Of a DNA stretch of 10,839 bases, positions 1 to 6,804 are shown in pieces. Every line of letters begins with the position of its first letter. Within the stretch, counting starts at the first letter, position 1. Source of the DNA: Bryobacteraceae bacterium (lineage in GTDB: Bacteria > Acidobacteriota > Terriglobia > Bryobacterales > Bryobacteraceae); NCBI GenBank assembly GCA_025350445.1, contig JANXXV010000228.1:1-10839 (forward strand), in the 5' to 3' direction. The position numbers were made by a program, and so were the translations under genes. The notes beneath the pieces were generated by a model, which saw nothing but the letters and a program-made list of their open reading frames with translations, did no database searches and was not told the origin of the DNA.

Positions 1-1
1 G

Positions 2-523
2 GTTAATCTGCAGATTCCAGCCGCTACGACGGCCGGAAGGCATTCGGTGGTGGTTCGCTCATTGGATCAGAAGGTGGCTACTCAGGCGGCTAATATTACG
101 GTGGTGAAATACGCTCCGGCGGTCCTGGTGGACACAGCCACGCTGAACGCCCTGGTTTTTCACCAGGACGGAACGCCGGTGAACCAATCCAATCCCGCCC
201 AGCGCGACGAGCCGATTGTGATGTATGCCATCGGGCTCGGTCCTACGAAAGGCGCGACGATCACTACCGGCAAGCCGACCCCCGCGAGTCCACTTTCCGT
301 CACCGACAAGGCGGAGGTTTTCTTCGGAGATCCGAAGATTAAGGAAGCCGGAATTATTGTGGATTGGAGCGGGCTTGTGCCGGGATCGATTGGGTTGTAT
401 CAACTGAACCTCCGGGTGCCCGGGGCGCATTTGAGGGGCGACGCGCTGCCCGCGCTCATCCGGATTGGCGGCGTGGATAGCGCCAAGACGGGACCCGCGG
501 TTCCGCATATCGCCGTGGATTAG
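2..523 (+). CDS. C-terminal part of a secreted/surface protein with TIGR03437 domain (5' truncated)
   Basis: The reading frame is open from the first bases of the window, so the gene starts upstream; 173 residues are visible before TAG at 521-523. The visible part resembles the TIGR03437 domain (Solibacter C-terminal domain), which usually ends large extracellular proteins of Acidobacteriota. It starts with the tail of one unit (VNLQIPAATTAGRHS), then a further unit with the landmarks YAPAVL, NPAQRDEPIVMYAIGLGP and GLYQLNLRVP, followed by a glycine-containing last strand (IRIGGVDS). The pattern of short beta strands suggests an Ig-like fold. No catalytic motif is visible and the function of the full protein cannot be read from here. 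The domain call rests on recalled motifs; the frame and the stop are seen directly. Confidence 0.85.
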   Translation, partial: VNLQIPAATTAGRHSVVVRSLDQKVATQAANITVVKYAPAVLVDTATLNALVFHQDGTPVNQSNPAQRDEPIVMYAIGLGPTKGATITTGKPTPASPLSVTDKAEVFFGDPKIKEAGIIVDWSGLVPGSIGLYQLNLRVPGAHLRGDALPALIRIGGVDSAKTGPAVPHIAVD

Positions 524-895
524 GCTGCTGCCGCTGAACGGAAAGCCTCCCGGTCTCCCTGCCACAACGGCCACGGTGGAGCCAACGTAATGGGTCGAGT
601 TCAAATATGCTTCCGCCGGTAACCTCGCTGAGCATGTTCAAGGTGTTTCTGCTTGCTGCGGCGGTTCTTGCCGCGCAGGAGAAGTCGATGGACTGTTCGC
701 ACGTTGCAGCCACTCAGACCCCGGCTGCACGCGGCCCCGTTGGATAAGGGCCGGCCAAGCTCCCACTTACGGCTGCCTCGACCGCATGCCCGCACTGCAG
801 CAACGGCTCTTCTCCCTCTTCGTTCTCCAGGGATTCCTTCTCGTAATCCGAGAGGTCTTACGAAACACTACCTGCGAAATACAAAAGTTCCCGCT
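524..895. other. Gene-poor interval after the TIGR03437 gene
   Basis: Nothing convincing is coded here except the doubtful small ORF at 634-747. Longer frames in this interval are arginine/proline-rich in a way typical of antisense or off-frame reading of GC-rich DNA. No clear rho-independent terminator follows the stop at 523. Confidence 0.5.
634..747 (+). CDS. Possible short secreted peptide or decayed gene start
   Basis: A 37-codon frame begins at ATG 634 (an in-frame ATG at 607 would add nine residues) and ends at TAA 745-747. The first residues, MFKVFLLAAAVLAAQ, look like a signal peptide with a basic n-region, a hydrophobic core and an A-x-A type exit. A short polar stretch with one cysteine (MDCSH) follows. 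The same frame continues after the stop for about 33 more codons, including CPHC, so this may be the start of a secreted protein gene broken by a nonsense change. No strong ribosome binding site is seen. It may also be chance; no family is recognised. Confidence 0.25.
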   Translation: MFKVFLLAAAVLAAQEKSMDCSHVAATQTPAARGPVG

Positions 896-1098
896 AGTGT
901 GGTGTCCACGAATTAGCTGGACAGATCGAATACTAGGGTTTCGGGCAAAATCTGCGTTAACCGGCGTTGATCGGGAGCTCATAATGGACGGCGCAGAATT
1001 ATTGGCCGCAGATGGACGCCGATAAACGCGGATTGTGGGGTGAACCCCTACCGTGAGTTATAACTTGGCCTGTCCAGCTATTTCTTGGACACTACACT
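896..1098. mobile_element. MITE-like element with 29-bp terminal inverted repeats
   Basis: Positions 896-924 and the reverse complement of 1070-1098 match at 26 of 29 bases (mismatches at repeat positions 6, 14 and 18). Each terminal repeat is itself a hairpin: TGTCCA (903-908) pairs with TGGACA (918-923) across 9 nt, and TGTCCA (1071-1076) pairs with TGGACA (1086-1091), again across 9 nt. The 145-bp interior has no ORF of note and includes a run of three 10-bp units. No transposase is present, so this is a non-autonomous element. No clear target-site duplication is visible at these exact borders. It abuts the dispersed repeat at 1100-1230. Confidence 0.7.
1007..1036 (+). repeat. Three 10-bp tandem units CGCNGATNNN inside the MITE-like element
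   Basis: The units are CGCAGATGGA (1007-1016), CGCCGATAAA (1017-1026) and CGCGGATTGT (1027-1036). Period-10 runs of this kind (CGCNGATNAA) occur, as far as I recall, as scattered intergenic repeats in several bacterial phyla. The ten-base spacing puts each unit on the same face of the helix. Function is unknown. Confidence 0.6.
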
Positions 1099-1099
1099 C

Positions 1100-1230
1100 G
1101 TGTCCTGTCCCTTGTAAGAGTTGACGACGGGCGCAAGAGCGCTCGCCGAGGGGGCGCGCGCAGACAAGGTGTCTGCCCCACCTTGCGCCCAGTAGCATTT
1201 TGTAAAGAATTAGCCGGGACGGCACACTAG
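1100..1230 (-). repeat. Dispersed 131-bp repeat, copy 1 (inverted partner at 9791-9921)
   Basis: The reverse complement of this segment aligns with 9791-9921 with about ten substitutions and one 2-nt gap, roughly 92% identity by hand count. Landmarks shared by both copies are GTCCCGGCTAATTCTTTACA, GCAAGGTGGGGCAGACACCTT and GCCCGTCGTCAACTCT. It carries internal dyads (CAGAC...GTCTG at 1161-1175 and GAGCGCTC at 1137-1144). Its outer end, read inward, is CTAGTGTGCCGTCC. This resembles CTAGTGTGGTGTCC at the left end of the neighbouring element (894-907), 12 of 14 bases, so 894-1230 may be one composite unit bounded by TA. No coding capacity is evident. Confidence 0.8.
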
Positions 1231-2189
1231 GGAGCTTTCAGTCCAGGTAATCCGCCGAGCGATCCCGCGTTCCGGACGGCGCGCAGGATCGCCTCGGCGA
1301 CTGCTTCCGCGGCGGCAATTCCCAGCGCGTTGAAGTCGGCCTGTTCGGTACCCGCCGATAGCGCAATGGCTATATCGCCGTCGCTCAAGGTGTTCACCGG
1401 CGAGATGGTCCGCACCACGCCATGTTGGCTGAGTTGCGCCAGCCGCGTCGCCTGCACCTTCGTCAGCCCCACATTCGTCGCCACAACCACCAGCGTCGTG
1501 TTGCCGTTCTTAAAGCCCGCCCGCGCACCCAGCTTGATGGCATCCGCACTGTTCAGGAATTCCCTTGACTCGCGGGACTTGCGGGTGCCGGCCAGAATCT
1601 TGCCGCTATGGTAATCGATGATGTCGCCCACGGCGTTGACGACGGCCAGCGCGGCAACGCGCACCGGCGAGTTTGCTCCGCCCAAAGCGACCGTGTACGA
1701 TCCCACTCCGCCTTTCATCGCCTGGGCCATTCCGAACACCTTTCCAACGCTTGCTCCCGTTCCGGCTCCGACGTTCCCTTCTTTCACCGGGCCATCCGTG
1801 GCGGCCGCGGCCGCCGCCTCACCCATCTCGCGATTGGGCCGCACATGCGACTTTCCAATCCCCAGATCGTACAAGATCGCTCCCGGAACAATCGGTACGC
1901 GCGCATGGCCGGTATCGAAACCCACGCCTTTGTGCTCCAGAAATTTGCGCACGCCGGAGACCGCCTCCAGACCGAATGCGCTTCCGCCCGCGAACACTAC
2001 ACCATGAATATGCGCCGTAAGATGCAGCGGGCTCAAGACGTCGAACTCTTCGGTTCCGGTGGCAAACCCGCGGATATCTCCGCCCGCCACCGCGCCGCCT
2101 TCGCACAGGATTGCCGTGCAGCCCGTGATCGCCTCATAGTCGGAGGCGTGACCCACGCGGATTCCCGGAATGTCGGTCAGGCCCTTCAT
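1227..2189 (-). CDS. P1 family peptidase (DmpA / NylC-like, MEROPS S58)
   Basis: A 320-residue protein starting MKGLTDIPGIRVGHASD, the typical opening of this family, which contains DmpA-type aminopeptidases and NylC-type amide hydrolases. Members are made as one chain that cuts itself to create an N-terminal Ser/Thr nucleophile. The expected cut site is visible as Asn230-Thr231 in GNTTLVVVATN. Other landmarks are GVVFAGGSAFGL near 63-74, the glycine-rich GNVGAGTGASVGK at 138-150, and SDGDIAIALSAG near 269-280. No signal peptide is seen, so it is probably cytoplasmic. The substrate cannot be assigned. The gene stands alone and diverges from the mla operon. Its TAG stop at 1227-1229 lies within the border of the 131-bp repeat, so the last codons may have been reshaped by that insertion, although the length is normal for the family. 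Confidence 0.93.
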   Translation of the reverse strand: MKGLTDIPGIRVGHASDYEAITGCTAILCEGGAVAGGDIRGFATGTEEFDVLSPLHLTAHIHGVVFAGGSAFGLEAVSGVRKFLEHKGVGFDTGHARVPIVPGAILYDLGIGKSHVRPNREMGEAAAAAATDGPVKEGNVGAGTGASVGKVFGMAQAMKGGVGSYTVALGGANSPVRVAALAVVNAVGDIIDYHSGKILAGTRKSRESREFLNSADAIKLGARAGFKNGNTTLVVVATNVGLTKVQATRLAQLSQHGVVRTISPVNTLSDGDIAIALSAGTEQADFNALGIAAAEAVAEAILRAVRNAGSLGGLPGLKAP

Positions 2190-2250
2190 CGGGTTAATTG
2201 CCAGCGAAATGGCGACGGTATGCTAGCATTTGATACGAGGCAGATGTCGA
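2190..2250. promoter_or_regulatory. Divergent promoter region with a 10-bp palindrome
   Basis: This short gap must hold the start signals for the peptidase (minus) and the mla operon (plus). A perfect palindrome, ATGCTAGCAT, lies at 2220-2229. On the plus strand TTGCCA (2198-2203) and TATGCT (2219-2224) are possible -35 and -10 boxes, but a 15-bp spacer is short. A purine-rich GAGG at 2237-2240 sits 10 nt before TTG 2251 and could serve as its ribosome binding site. The palindrome could be an operator; this is inference. Confidence 0.35.
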
Positions 2251-3009
2251 TTGCTCGACTTTTTTAAACGGCCCATTCTTGCACTGCAAGACTTTTTCAT
2301 TTTAACCGGCCGGGCACTCCGGAACATCTTCCGCAGCCCTCATTATACAGACGACATCCTGTTGCAGATGGACGTCATCGGTGTCGGCAGTCTGCCGATC
2401 GTAATCCTCACCGGCGGATTCAGCGGCGCGGTCATGGCGCTGCAGATGTCGCGGGCGCTGGCAACCTACGGAGCCACCGGCCAAGTCGGCCAGATTGTGG
2501 CCATCACTCTGGTGCGTGAACTTGGTCCTGTTCTAAGCGCTCTGCTGGTAGCGGGCCGAAGCGGGTCCGGGATGGCCAGCGAGCTGGGGTCGATGAAGGT
2601 CACCGAACAAATCGATGCGATGCGCGCCCTGGGCACCGATCCCATCCAGAAGCTTGTGACGCCGCGGCTTCTGGCTACCGCCATCATGTTGCCGCTCTTG
2701 ACGATCATCTCGGATCTGGTGGGCCTGGCCGGGGGATTTCTGGTCAGTAACTTAACGTTAAGCACCACCGCCAGCCAATATTGGAACACCGCGTATCGGG
2801 CCTTGGTGTGGAACGACTTGGCCCAAGGATTGATAAAGCCATTCGTGTTCGGAATGGTGATTGCGTTGGTAGGTTGTTTTTACGGCCTGCGCACTTCCGG
2901 CGGCACCCAGGGAGTCGGCTTGGCGACCACAAAAGCGGTGGTCGTCGCGTCCGTTTGGATCTTCGTCATTACGTTTTTCATTACGCAGATTTTCGTTAAT
3001 CAACAATAG
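2251..3009 (+). CDS. mlaE: MlaE-type ABC transporter permease
   Basis: Permease of the MlaE (YrbE/DUF140) family, which forms the inner-membrane channel of the Mla lipid-transport ABC complex. With the TTG at 2251 the protein has 252 residues. Landmarks are DDILLQMDVIGVGSLPIVIL, ALVREL-like ITLVRELGPV, AGRSGSGMASELGSMKV and the family motif EQIDAMRALGTDP (about 119-131), the cytoplasmic element that meets the ATPase. Hydrophobic segments lie near 45-65, 140-165, 195-213 and 228-247. No ATG is available. TTG 2251 gives the usual N-terminus (LDFFKRPILALQDFF); an earlier in-frame TTG at 2230 would add seven residues. It is the first gene of the operon, five bases ahead of mlaF. Confidence 0.93.
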   Translation: MLDFFKRPILALQDFFILTGRALRNIFRSPHYTDDILLQMDVIGVGSLPIVILTGGFSGAVMALQMSRALATYGATGQVGQIVAITLVRELGPVLSALLVAGRSGSGMASELGSMKVTEQIDAMRALGTDPIQKLVTPRLLATAIMLPLLTIISDLVGLAGGFLVSNLTLSTTASQYWNTAYRALVWNDLAQGLIKPFVFGMVIALVGCFYGLRTSGGTQGVGLATTKAVVVASVWIFVITFFITQIFVNQQ

Positions 3010-3014
3010 ATGCA

Positions 3015-3857
3015 ATGTCCGACACCACGCCGCAATCCGTTCTTCGATTTGAGCACGTGTCCGTTGCGTTTGGAGATACCGTGGCGTTGAACGACGTCTC
3101 CTTCGATTTGACGGCGGGCGGCACCAGGATTATCTATGGAGCGGCCGGCAGCGGCAAGTCGGTGATGTTGAAAATCGCTCTTGGGTTGCTGAAGCCGAAC
3201 TCGGGTCGAGTCTTCGTTTTTGGACAGGATACGACGGATCTCAAGGAAAAGGATCTATTCCCGATACGGAGCAAGATGGGGGTCCTTTTTCAGGAAGGCG
3301 GACTGTTCGATTCAATGACGATTGAAGACAACGTCTCATACCCGTTGGAGAATGCCATCACCCCGCCGAACGGTAAAGCGCGAATACCGGAAGATCAAAT
3401 CCTGGATCGGGTTCGCGAGGCGCTTCGATTCGTCGAACTGGAACAAACGCTGGCCAAGTTTCCAAGCGAACTCTCCGGAGGCATGCGGCGTCGCGCCGGA
3501 ATCGCGCGGGCGACGGTGAACGAGCCGCCGCTGATGCTATACGACTCGCCGACGGCCGGACTGGATCCAATCACCGCTAACATGATCATCGCGCTTATTA
3601 TCAAAGCGCGCGATACGAAGAATACGACGTCGATGATCGTGACCCACCGCTACCAGGACGGGCAATTGCTCGCTAACTTCCGCTACAATCCCGAGAGAGG
3701 CCGCCTGGAGCGAAGCGGGCAGAATGGCGACGGGGTTTGCGCGCGTACAACGTTCATGGTTTTCGGCGAAGGGCGGTTGGTTTTTGAAGGGACGCAGGAT
3801 GAACTGGATCGCTCGGCCGATCCGTATATTTCAAAATTCAAGGCGGTAAAACCGTGA
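3015..3857 (+). CDS. mlaF: MlaF-type ABC transporter ATP-binding protein with altered Walker B
   Basis: ATPase partner of MlaE, 280 residues. Seen in order: Walker A GAAGSGKS (42-49), Q-loop region LFQEGG (91-96), signature LSGGM (153-157), Walker B region LMLYDSPTAGLDP (173-185) and H-loop His211 in VTHRYQDG. The residue after the Walker B aspartate (Asp177) is Ser178 (codon TCG 3546-3548), where the catalytic glutamate normally stands, so hydrolysis may be slow or use another residue. After the H-loop there is an extra polar stretch of about 30 residues (217-247, rich in Arg, Asn and Gly) before the last strand, which lengthens the domain slightly. The family call is firm; the consequence of Ser178 is inference. 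It sits between mlaE and mlaD with short gaps. Confidence 0.93.
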   Translation: MSDTTPQSVLRFEHVSVAFGDTVALNDVSFDLTAGGTRIIYGAAGSGKSVMLKIALGLLKPNSGRVFVFGQDTTDLKEKDLFPIRSKMGVLFQEGGLFDSMTIEDNVSYPLENAITPPNGKARIPEDQILDRVREALRFVELEQTLAKFPSELSGGMRRRAGIARATVNEPPLMLYDSPTAGLDPITANMIIALIIKARDTKNTTSMIVTHRYQDGQLLANFRYNPERGRLERSGQNGDGVCARTTFMVFGEGRLVFEGTQDELDRSADPYISKFKAVKP

Positions 3858-3867
3858 GACGGAGTCT

Positions 3868-4941
3868 ATGCCATCGGCAGAAAAAGTAGGCTGGGCAGGG
3901 TTGCGGGTGGGTATCATGGCGATGGTGGCCATGGCCATTCTCGCCGTGATGATTTTTCTCCTCACCGGAGAGACGAAGATCTTTTCGAAAGATGAGGTCA
4001 TTTATACGTATATGGACGATTCAGCGGCGTTGGCCAAGGGGGCGCCGGTACGTTTGAACGGCATTCTTGCCGGGAAGGTCAAAGACGTGGCGTTGTCCGG
4101 AGAACGGACGCCGTTGCGGATCATCCGCATTTCGCTCGAGGTCGACAAGAAAATGCTGCCGCTCATTCCGGTGGATTCCGTCGCCGCCATAAGCGCGGAG
4201 AACGTTCTTGGCACCAAGTACATCAACATCAAGAAAGGACTAGCTGCCGTAGCGGTGCAGCCTGGCGCCGAAATCAAGAGCCTGGACACGCGTGAGTTCG
4301 ATGAAGTGGTGCAACAGAGCTATTCGCTTCTGACCTCGCTGCAGGGAATTGTGAAGCGGGTGGACACCATTGTCGGCTTGGTGGAAGTGGGCCAGGGCAG
4401 CATTGGAAAACTGTTGGTGGATGAAACACTCTATAACAAGATTCTGGCGATCGTAACCGAAGGACAGAAAATCACAGCCGCCCTGACGACAGACAAAGGA
4501 ACCATCGGCAAGCTGATTTACGACGACAAGCTGTATACCGATGTGCGCGGGTCGCTTGCCAAGGTTGACAGCCTGCTCGCGGATTTGCAGCAAGGCAAAG
4601 GCACCGCCGGCAAACTGCTGAAGGACGATGCGCTCTATGCCGACACCCGCAAATCCGTCGCCGAACTCAATAAGCTGATAGCGGATTTGAACGCAGGCAA
4701 AGGTACCGCCGGAAAACTGCTGAAGAGCGAAGAATTGCACGATCAACTGAAGGCATCCATCGGCAGGGTGGACTTGATGCTCGACAAGATCAACGCCGGG
4801 CAGGGCACGCTTGGGCAACTGCTGGTGAATCCGCAGCTCTACGACTCGGTCAACGGAGCGACTCGTGAGTTGAATGGGCTTTTGAAGGACTTTCGGGCCA
4901 ATCCCAAGAAGTTCCTGCACATCAAACTGGGCCTCTTTTGA
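3868..4941 (+). CDS. mlaD: MlaD-type MCE-domain protein with five 34-residue repeats
   Basis: Substrate-binding MCE protein of the lipid-transport complex, 357 residues. A short cytoplasmic N-terminus is followed by one membrane anchor (about 12-33) and an MCE domain (about 40-140: VIYTYMDDSAALAKGAPVRL, GKVKDV, NVLGTKYINI). The periplasmic C-terminal half is repetitive. The motif G-[QK]-G-[ST]-x-G-[KQ]-L recurs with its third residue at Gly177, 211, 245, 279 and 313, exactly 34 residues apart, with a following D-x-x-LY. Between motifs the sequence is amphipathic helix. The protein ends [13 protein letters not shown], close to the usual ending of such MCE proteins. GGAG at 3861-3864 precedes the ATG closely. 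The stop overlaps the next start by four bases. Confidence 0.92.
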   Translation: MPSAEKVGWAGLRVGIMAMVAMAILAVMIFLLTGETKIFSKDEVIYTYMDDSAALAKGAPVRLNGILAGKVKDVALSGERTPLRIIRISLEVDKKMLPLIPVDSVAAISAENVLGTKYINIKKGLAAVAVQPGAEIKSLDTREFDEVVQQSYSLLTSLQGIVKRVDTIVGLVEVGQGSIGKLLVDETLYNKILAIVTEGQKITAALTTDKGTIGKLIYDDKLYTDVRGSLAKVDSLLADLQQGKGTAGKLLKDDALYADTRKSVAELNKLIADLNAGKGTAGKLLKSEELHDQLKASIGRVDLMLDKINAGQGTLGQLLVNPQLYDSVNGATRELNGLLKDFRANPKKFLHIKLGLF

Positions 4942-5753
4942 AGCAACTGGTAGTCAACGCCGATGATTTCGGTTTCACGCGCGACGTGAACCGGGGAATC
5001 GTGAAAGCCCATACCAGCGGAATTCTGACGGCAACTACCTTGATGGCCAACGGAGAGGCATTCGCCGATGCCGTGGAGTTGGGCCGCGAGAACCCGTCGC
5101 TCGATATTGGCTGCCACCTGGTGTTAATCGGGGGCCACTCGCTGCTGGATCACGACCGCCGGTTTCCAGTTACGGCCGGGGAGTTGGCGCGGGCGGTGCT
5201 GCTTCGCCGGCTTCATCCCTACGACGAGTTCCGTGCCCAGATCGAGAAGATCCTCGCGGCCGGTATCGTGCCAACCCACCTCGATACGCACAAGCACACC
5301 CATCTGCTGCCTAGGGTATTAAATGCCGTGGCGCGGCTGTCTGAAGAATTTTCTATCCGCTGGGTTCGGCGGCCGTTCGACTTTCCCATAAGCGCTTCCC
5401 CGCAAGGGATTCCAGCGCTGAAGCGGATGACGAGCCGGTCATTTCAGTTGGTCCGCCGCCGCTTCCATCGCGTGCTGGAGCAACATGGCTGCCGGACGAC
5501 CGATCACTTTGCCGGGTTCCAGATCACCGGGCGTTTCCGGGCAAAGGAGCTGGAATCGCTATTTCGCCAGTTGCCGGAAGGGAGCACCGAGTTCATGTGC
5601 CATCCCGGATTCTGCACTGCGGAATTGGCCTCCGCGCCCACCCGGCTGAAAGAAAGCCGTGAGCGGGAATTGGACGCACTGACCGACCCCCTGATGCGGC
5701 TGGTGCTAGGCGAACTGGGGGTAACAATCGTGAACTACAGGGATCTGGGCTAG
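4938..5753 (+). CDS. ChbG/HpnK family (YdjC-like) deacetylase
   Basis: A 271-residue polysaccharide/sugar deacetylase of the YdjC fold. The start is TTG 4938, chosen because it overlaps the mlaD stop as TTGA and gives the standard opening [12 protein letters not shown]. Putative metal ligands are visible: Asp9/Asp10 in NADDFG, His60 in GCHL, and the cluster [10 protein letters not shown] (113-122). A conserved MCHPG lies at 220-224 and RELDALTDP near the C-terminus. ChbG removes an acetyl group from chitin oligosaccharides, while HpnK genes lie in hopanoid gene clusters. Coupling to mlaEFD favours an envelope-lipid or hopanoid-linked role over chitin use, but the sequence does not settle it. 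It is the last gene of the operon. Confidence 0.88.
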   Translation: MKQLVVNADDFGFTRDVNRGIVKAHTSGILTATTLMANGEAFADAVELGRENPSLDIGCHLVLIGGHSLLDHDRRFPVTAGELARAVLLRRLHPYDEFRAQIEKILAAGIVPTHLDTHKHTHLLPRVLNAVARLSEEFSIRWVRRPFDFPISASPQGIPALKRMTSRSFQLVRRRFHRVLEQHGCRTTDHFAGFQITGRFRAKELESLFRQLPEGSTEFMCHPGFCTAELASAPTRLKESRERELDALTDPLMRLVLGELGVTIVNYRDLG

Positions 5754-5775
5754 CGCACTCTTCCAAATAAAGTAC

Positions 5776-5804
5776 TTGCTACTTTGTTCGTTTGAGAGTA
5801 TTCT
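5776..5804 (+). promoter_or_regulatory. Promoter of the membrane protein-regulator pair, probably leaderless
   Basis: TTGCTA (5776-5781) and TATTCT (5799-5804) are separated by exactly 17 bp, a good sigma-70 layout. The -10 box ends six bases before the ATG at 5811 and there is no Shine-Dalgarno sequence, so transcription should begin at or beside the start codon. Confidence 0.6.
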
Positions 5805-5810
5805 TCTCTC

Positions 5811-6422
5811 ATGGCATCGGTGCAGCAGATTCGCGCCCTTTCGGCGGAGCCGGTTTCCTTGCACACCCATGCAATGGATAATCTCCGGTTCATCCGCGAG
5901 ACTATGGAAAGGGCTGGGCCGTTTACCGGCGTCCCGGGCTGGGGCGGTGTGGCGATGGGAGCGTCGGCTATTCTGGCTGCGGCGATCGGTCATCCGCAGG
6001 GGCCGAACGGCTGGCTGGTCACCTGGCTGCTGGAAGCGGTAATCGCATTTACGATCGGTGGATTCGCGATGGAGCGCAAAGCGCGCAAAGTACACATGTC
6101 GCTGTTCTCTCCGCCGGGCCGAAAATTTGTACTTGGTTTCGCGCCACCGTTGCTGATGGGTGGGTTGGTAACTCTGGTTCTATACCGCGCCGGCGTTCCA
6201 GCATTGGTTCCGGGGATGTGGCTCTGCCTCTACGGCACCGGAATCGTCACCGGCGGTGCTTTTTCTATCCGGATCGTTCCTGTGATGGGCTTTTCGTTCG
6301 TCATATTGGGCGGTTGTGCTTTCTTTTTCCCGCCCGTGTGGAACGACGTGTTTCTGGCGGCGGGATTCGGCGGGCTGCACGTTCTTTTCGGAACGGTGAT
6401 CGCAAGGAGGTACGGTGGCTAA
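5811..6422 (+). CDS. Integral membrane protein of unknown function
   Basis: A 203-residue protein with about six hydrophobic segments (near 41-60, 66-86, 106-126, 130-150, 155-173 and 178-197) after a soluble N-terminus of about 35 residues. The loop between segments 2 and 3 is basic ([19 protein letters not shown]), which places it in the cytoplasm. No catalytic or transport motif is recognised. Its last codons overlap the next gene by eight bases, so the two are translated together. I recall this arrangement, a multi-pass protein followed by a small winged-helix regulator, from other Acidobacteriota, but the function is unknown to me. Sensing of a membrane-related signal passed to the regulator is a guess. 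Confidence 0.82.
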   Translation: MASVQQIRALSAEPVSLHTHAMDNLRFIRETMERAGPFTGVPGWGGVAMGASAILAAAIGHPQGPNGWLVTWLLEAVIAFTIGGFAMERKARKVHMSLFSPPGRKFVLGFAPPLLMGGLVTLVLYRAGVPALVPGMWLCLYGTGIVTGGAFSIRIVPVMGFSFVILGGCAFFFPPVWNDVFLAAGFGGLHVLFGTVIARRYGG

Positions 6423-6777
6423 ACAATCCGCTGCGCAAAAGCCCCTGGTTGACAAGCTGGAAGCAGGGGCCCCAGTCAATCGTCCCGCGAAAGTGGACCG
6501 GTTGATCCACGAACGCGTCCGGTTGGCAATCGTTAGTGCGCTGGCTGTCAACCCGTCGCTGACGTTCAGCGATTTGAAGAAGCTGCTGAATACATCCGAC
6601 GGAAACGTGAGTGTGCACGCAAGGAAACTGGAAGAAGCGGAGTACATTACCGCGACAAAATCGTTCGAAGGCCGGGTGCCCCGCACCGAATACCGGCTCA
6701 CCACGGCGGGACGGCGGGCGTTTGAGAAATATCTGAATCACATGGAAGCGCTAATCCACGCCATGCGCGAGAAATAA
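6415..6777 (+). CDS. Winged-helix transcriptional regulator (HTH_34 type)
   Basis: A 120-residue DNA-binding protein. The start is GTG 6415, supported by a strong AGGAGG at 6405-6410 four bases upstream; this overlaps the end of the membrane protein gene. After a polar tail of about 28 residues, the winged-helix domain covers about 29-107: IHERVRLAIVSAL (helix 1), LTFSDLKKLL (helix 2), the recognition helix in SDGNVSVHARKLEEAEYI, and the beta wing TKSFEGRVPRTEYRLT followed by TAGRRAFEKYL. This pattern matches the HTH_34 group of MarR/ArsR-like regulators. No ligand or metal cysteines are seen. It probably controls its own operon, which is inference. Confidence 0.9.
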   Translation: MAKQSAAQKPLVDKLEAGAPVNRPAKVDRLIHERVRLAIVSALAVNPSLTFSDLKKLLNTSDGNVSVHARKLEEAEYITATKSFEGRVPRTEYRLTTAGRRAFEKYLNHMEALIHAMREK

Positions 6778-6804
6778 ACGGGCATTTTTTTAACCTTTCA
6801 CTTT

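Noticed and set aside
59..604. 181-codon minus-strand ORF opposite the TIGR03437 gene
   Set aside because: The plus strand carries the conserved domain; this frame is a shadow.
896..1230. CRISPR array
   Set aside because: The repeats are inverted ends and a single 10-bp triplet, not regularly spaced direct repeats with spacers, and no cas gene is present.
1608..2267. 219-codon plus-strand ORF antisense to the P1 peptidase
   Set aside because: A shadow of a clearly conserved gene; no motif of its own.
4240..4920. 226-codon minus-strand ORF antisense to mlaD
   Set aside because: Its apparent repeats merely mirror the 102-bp repeats of mlaD.
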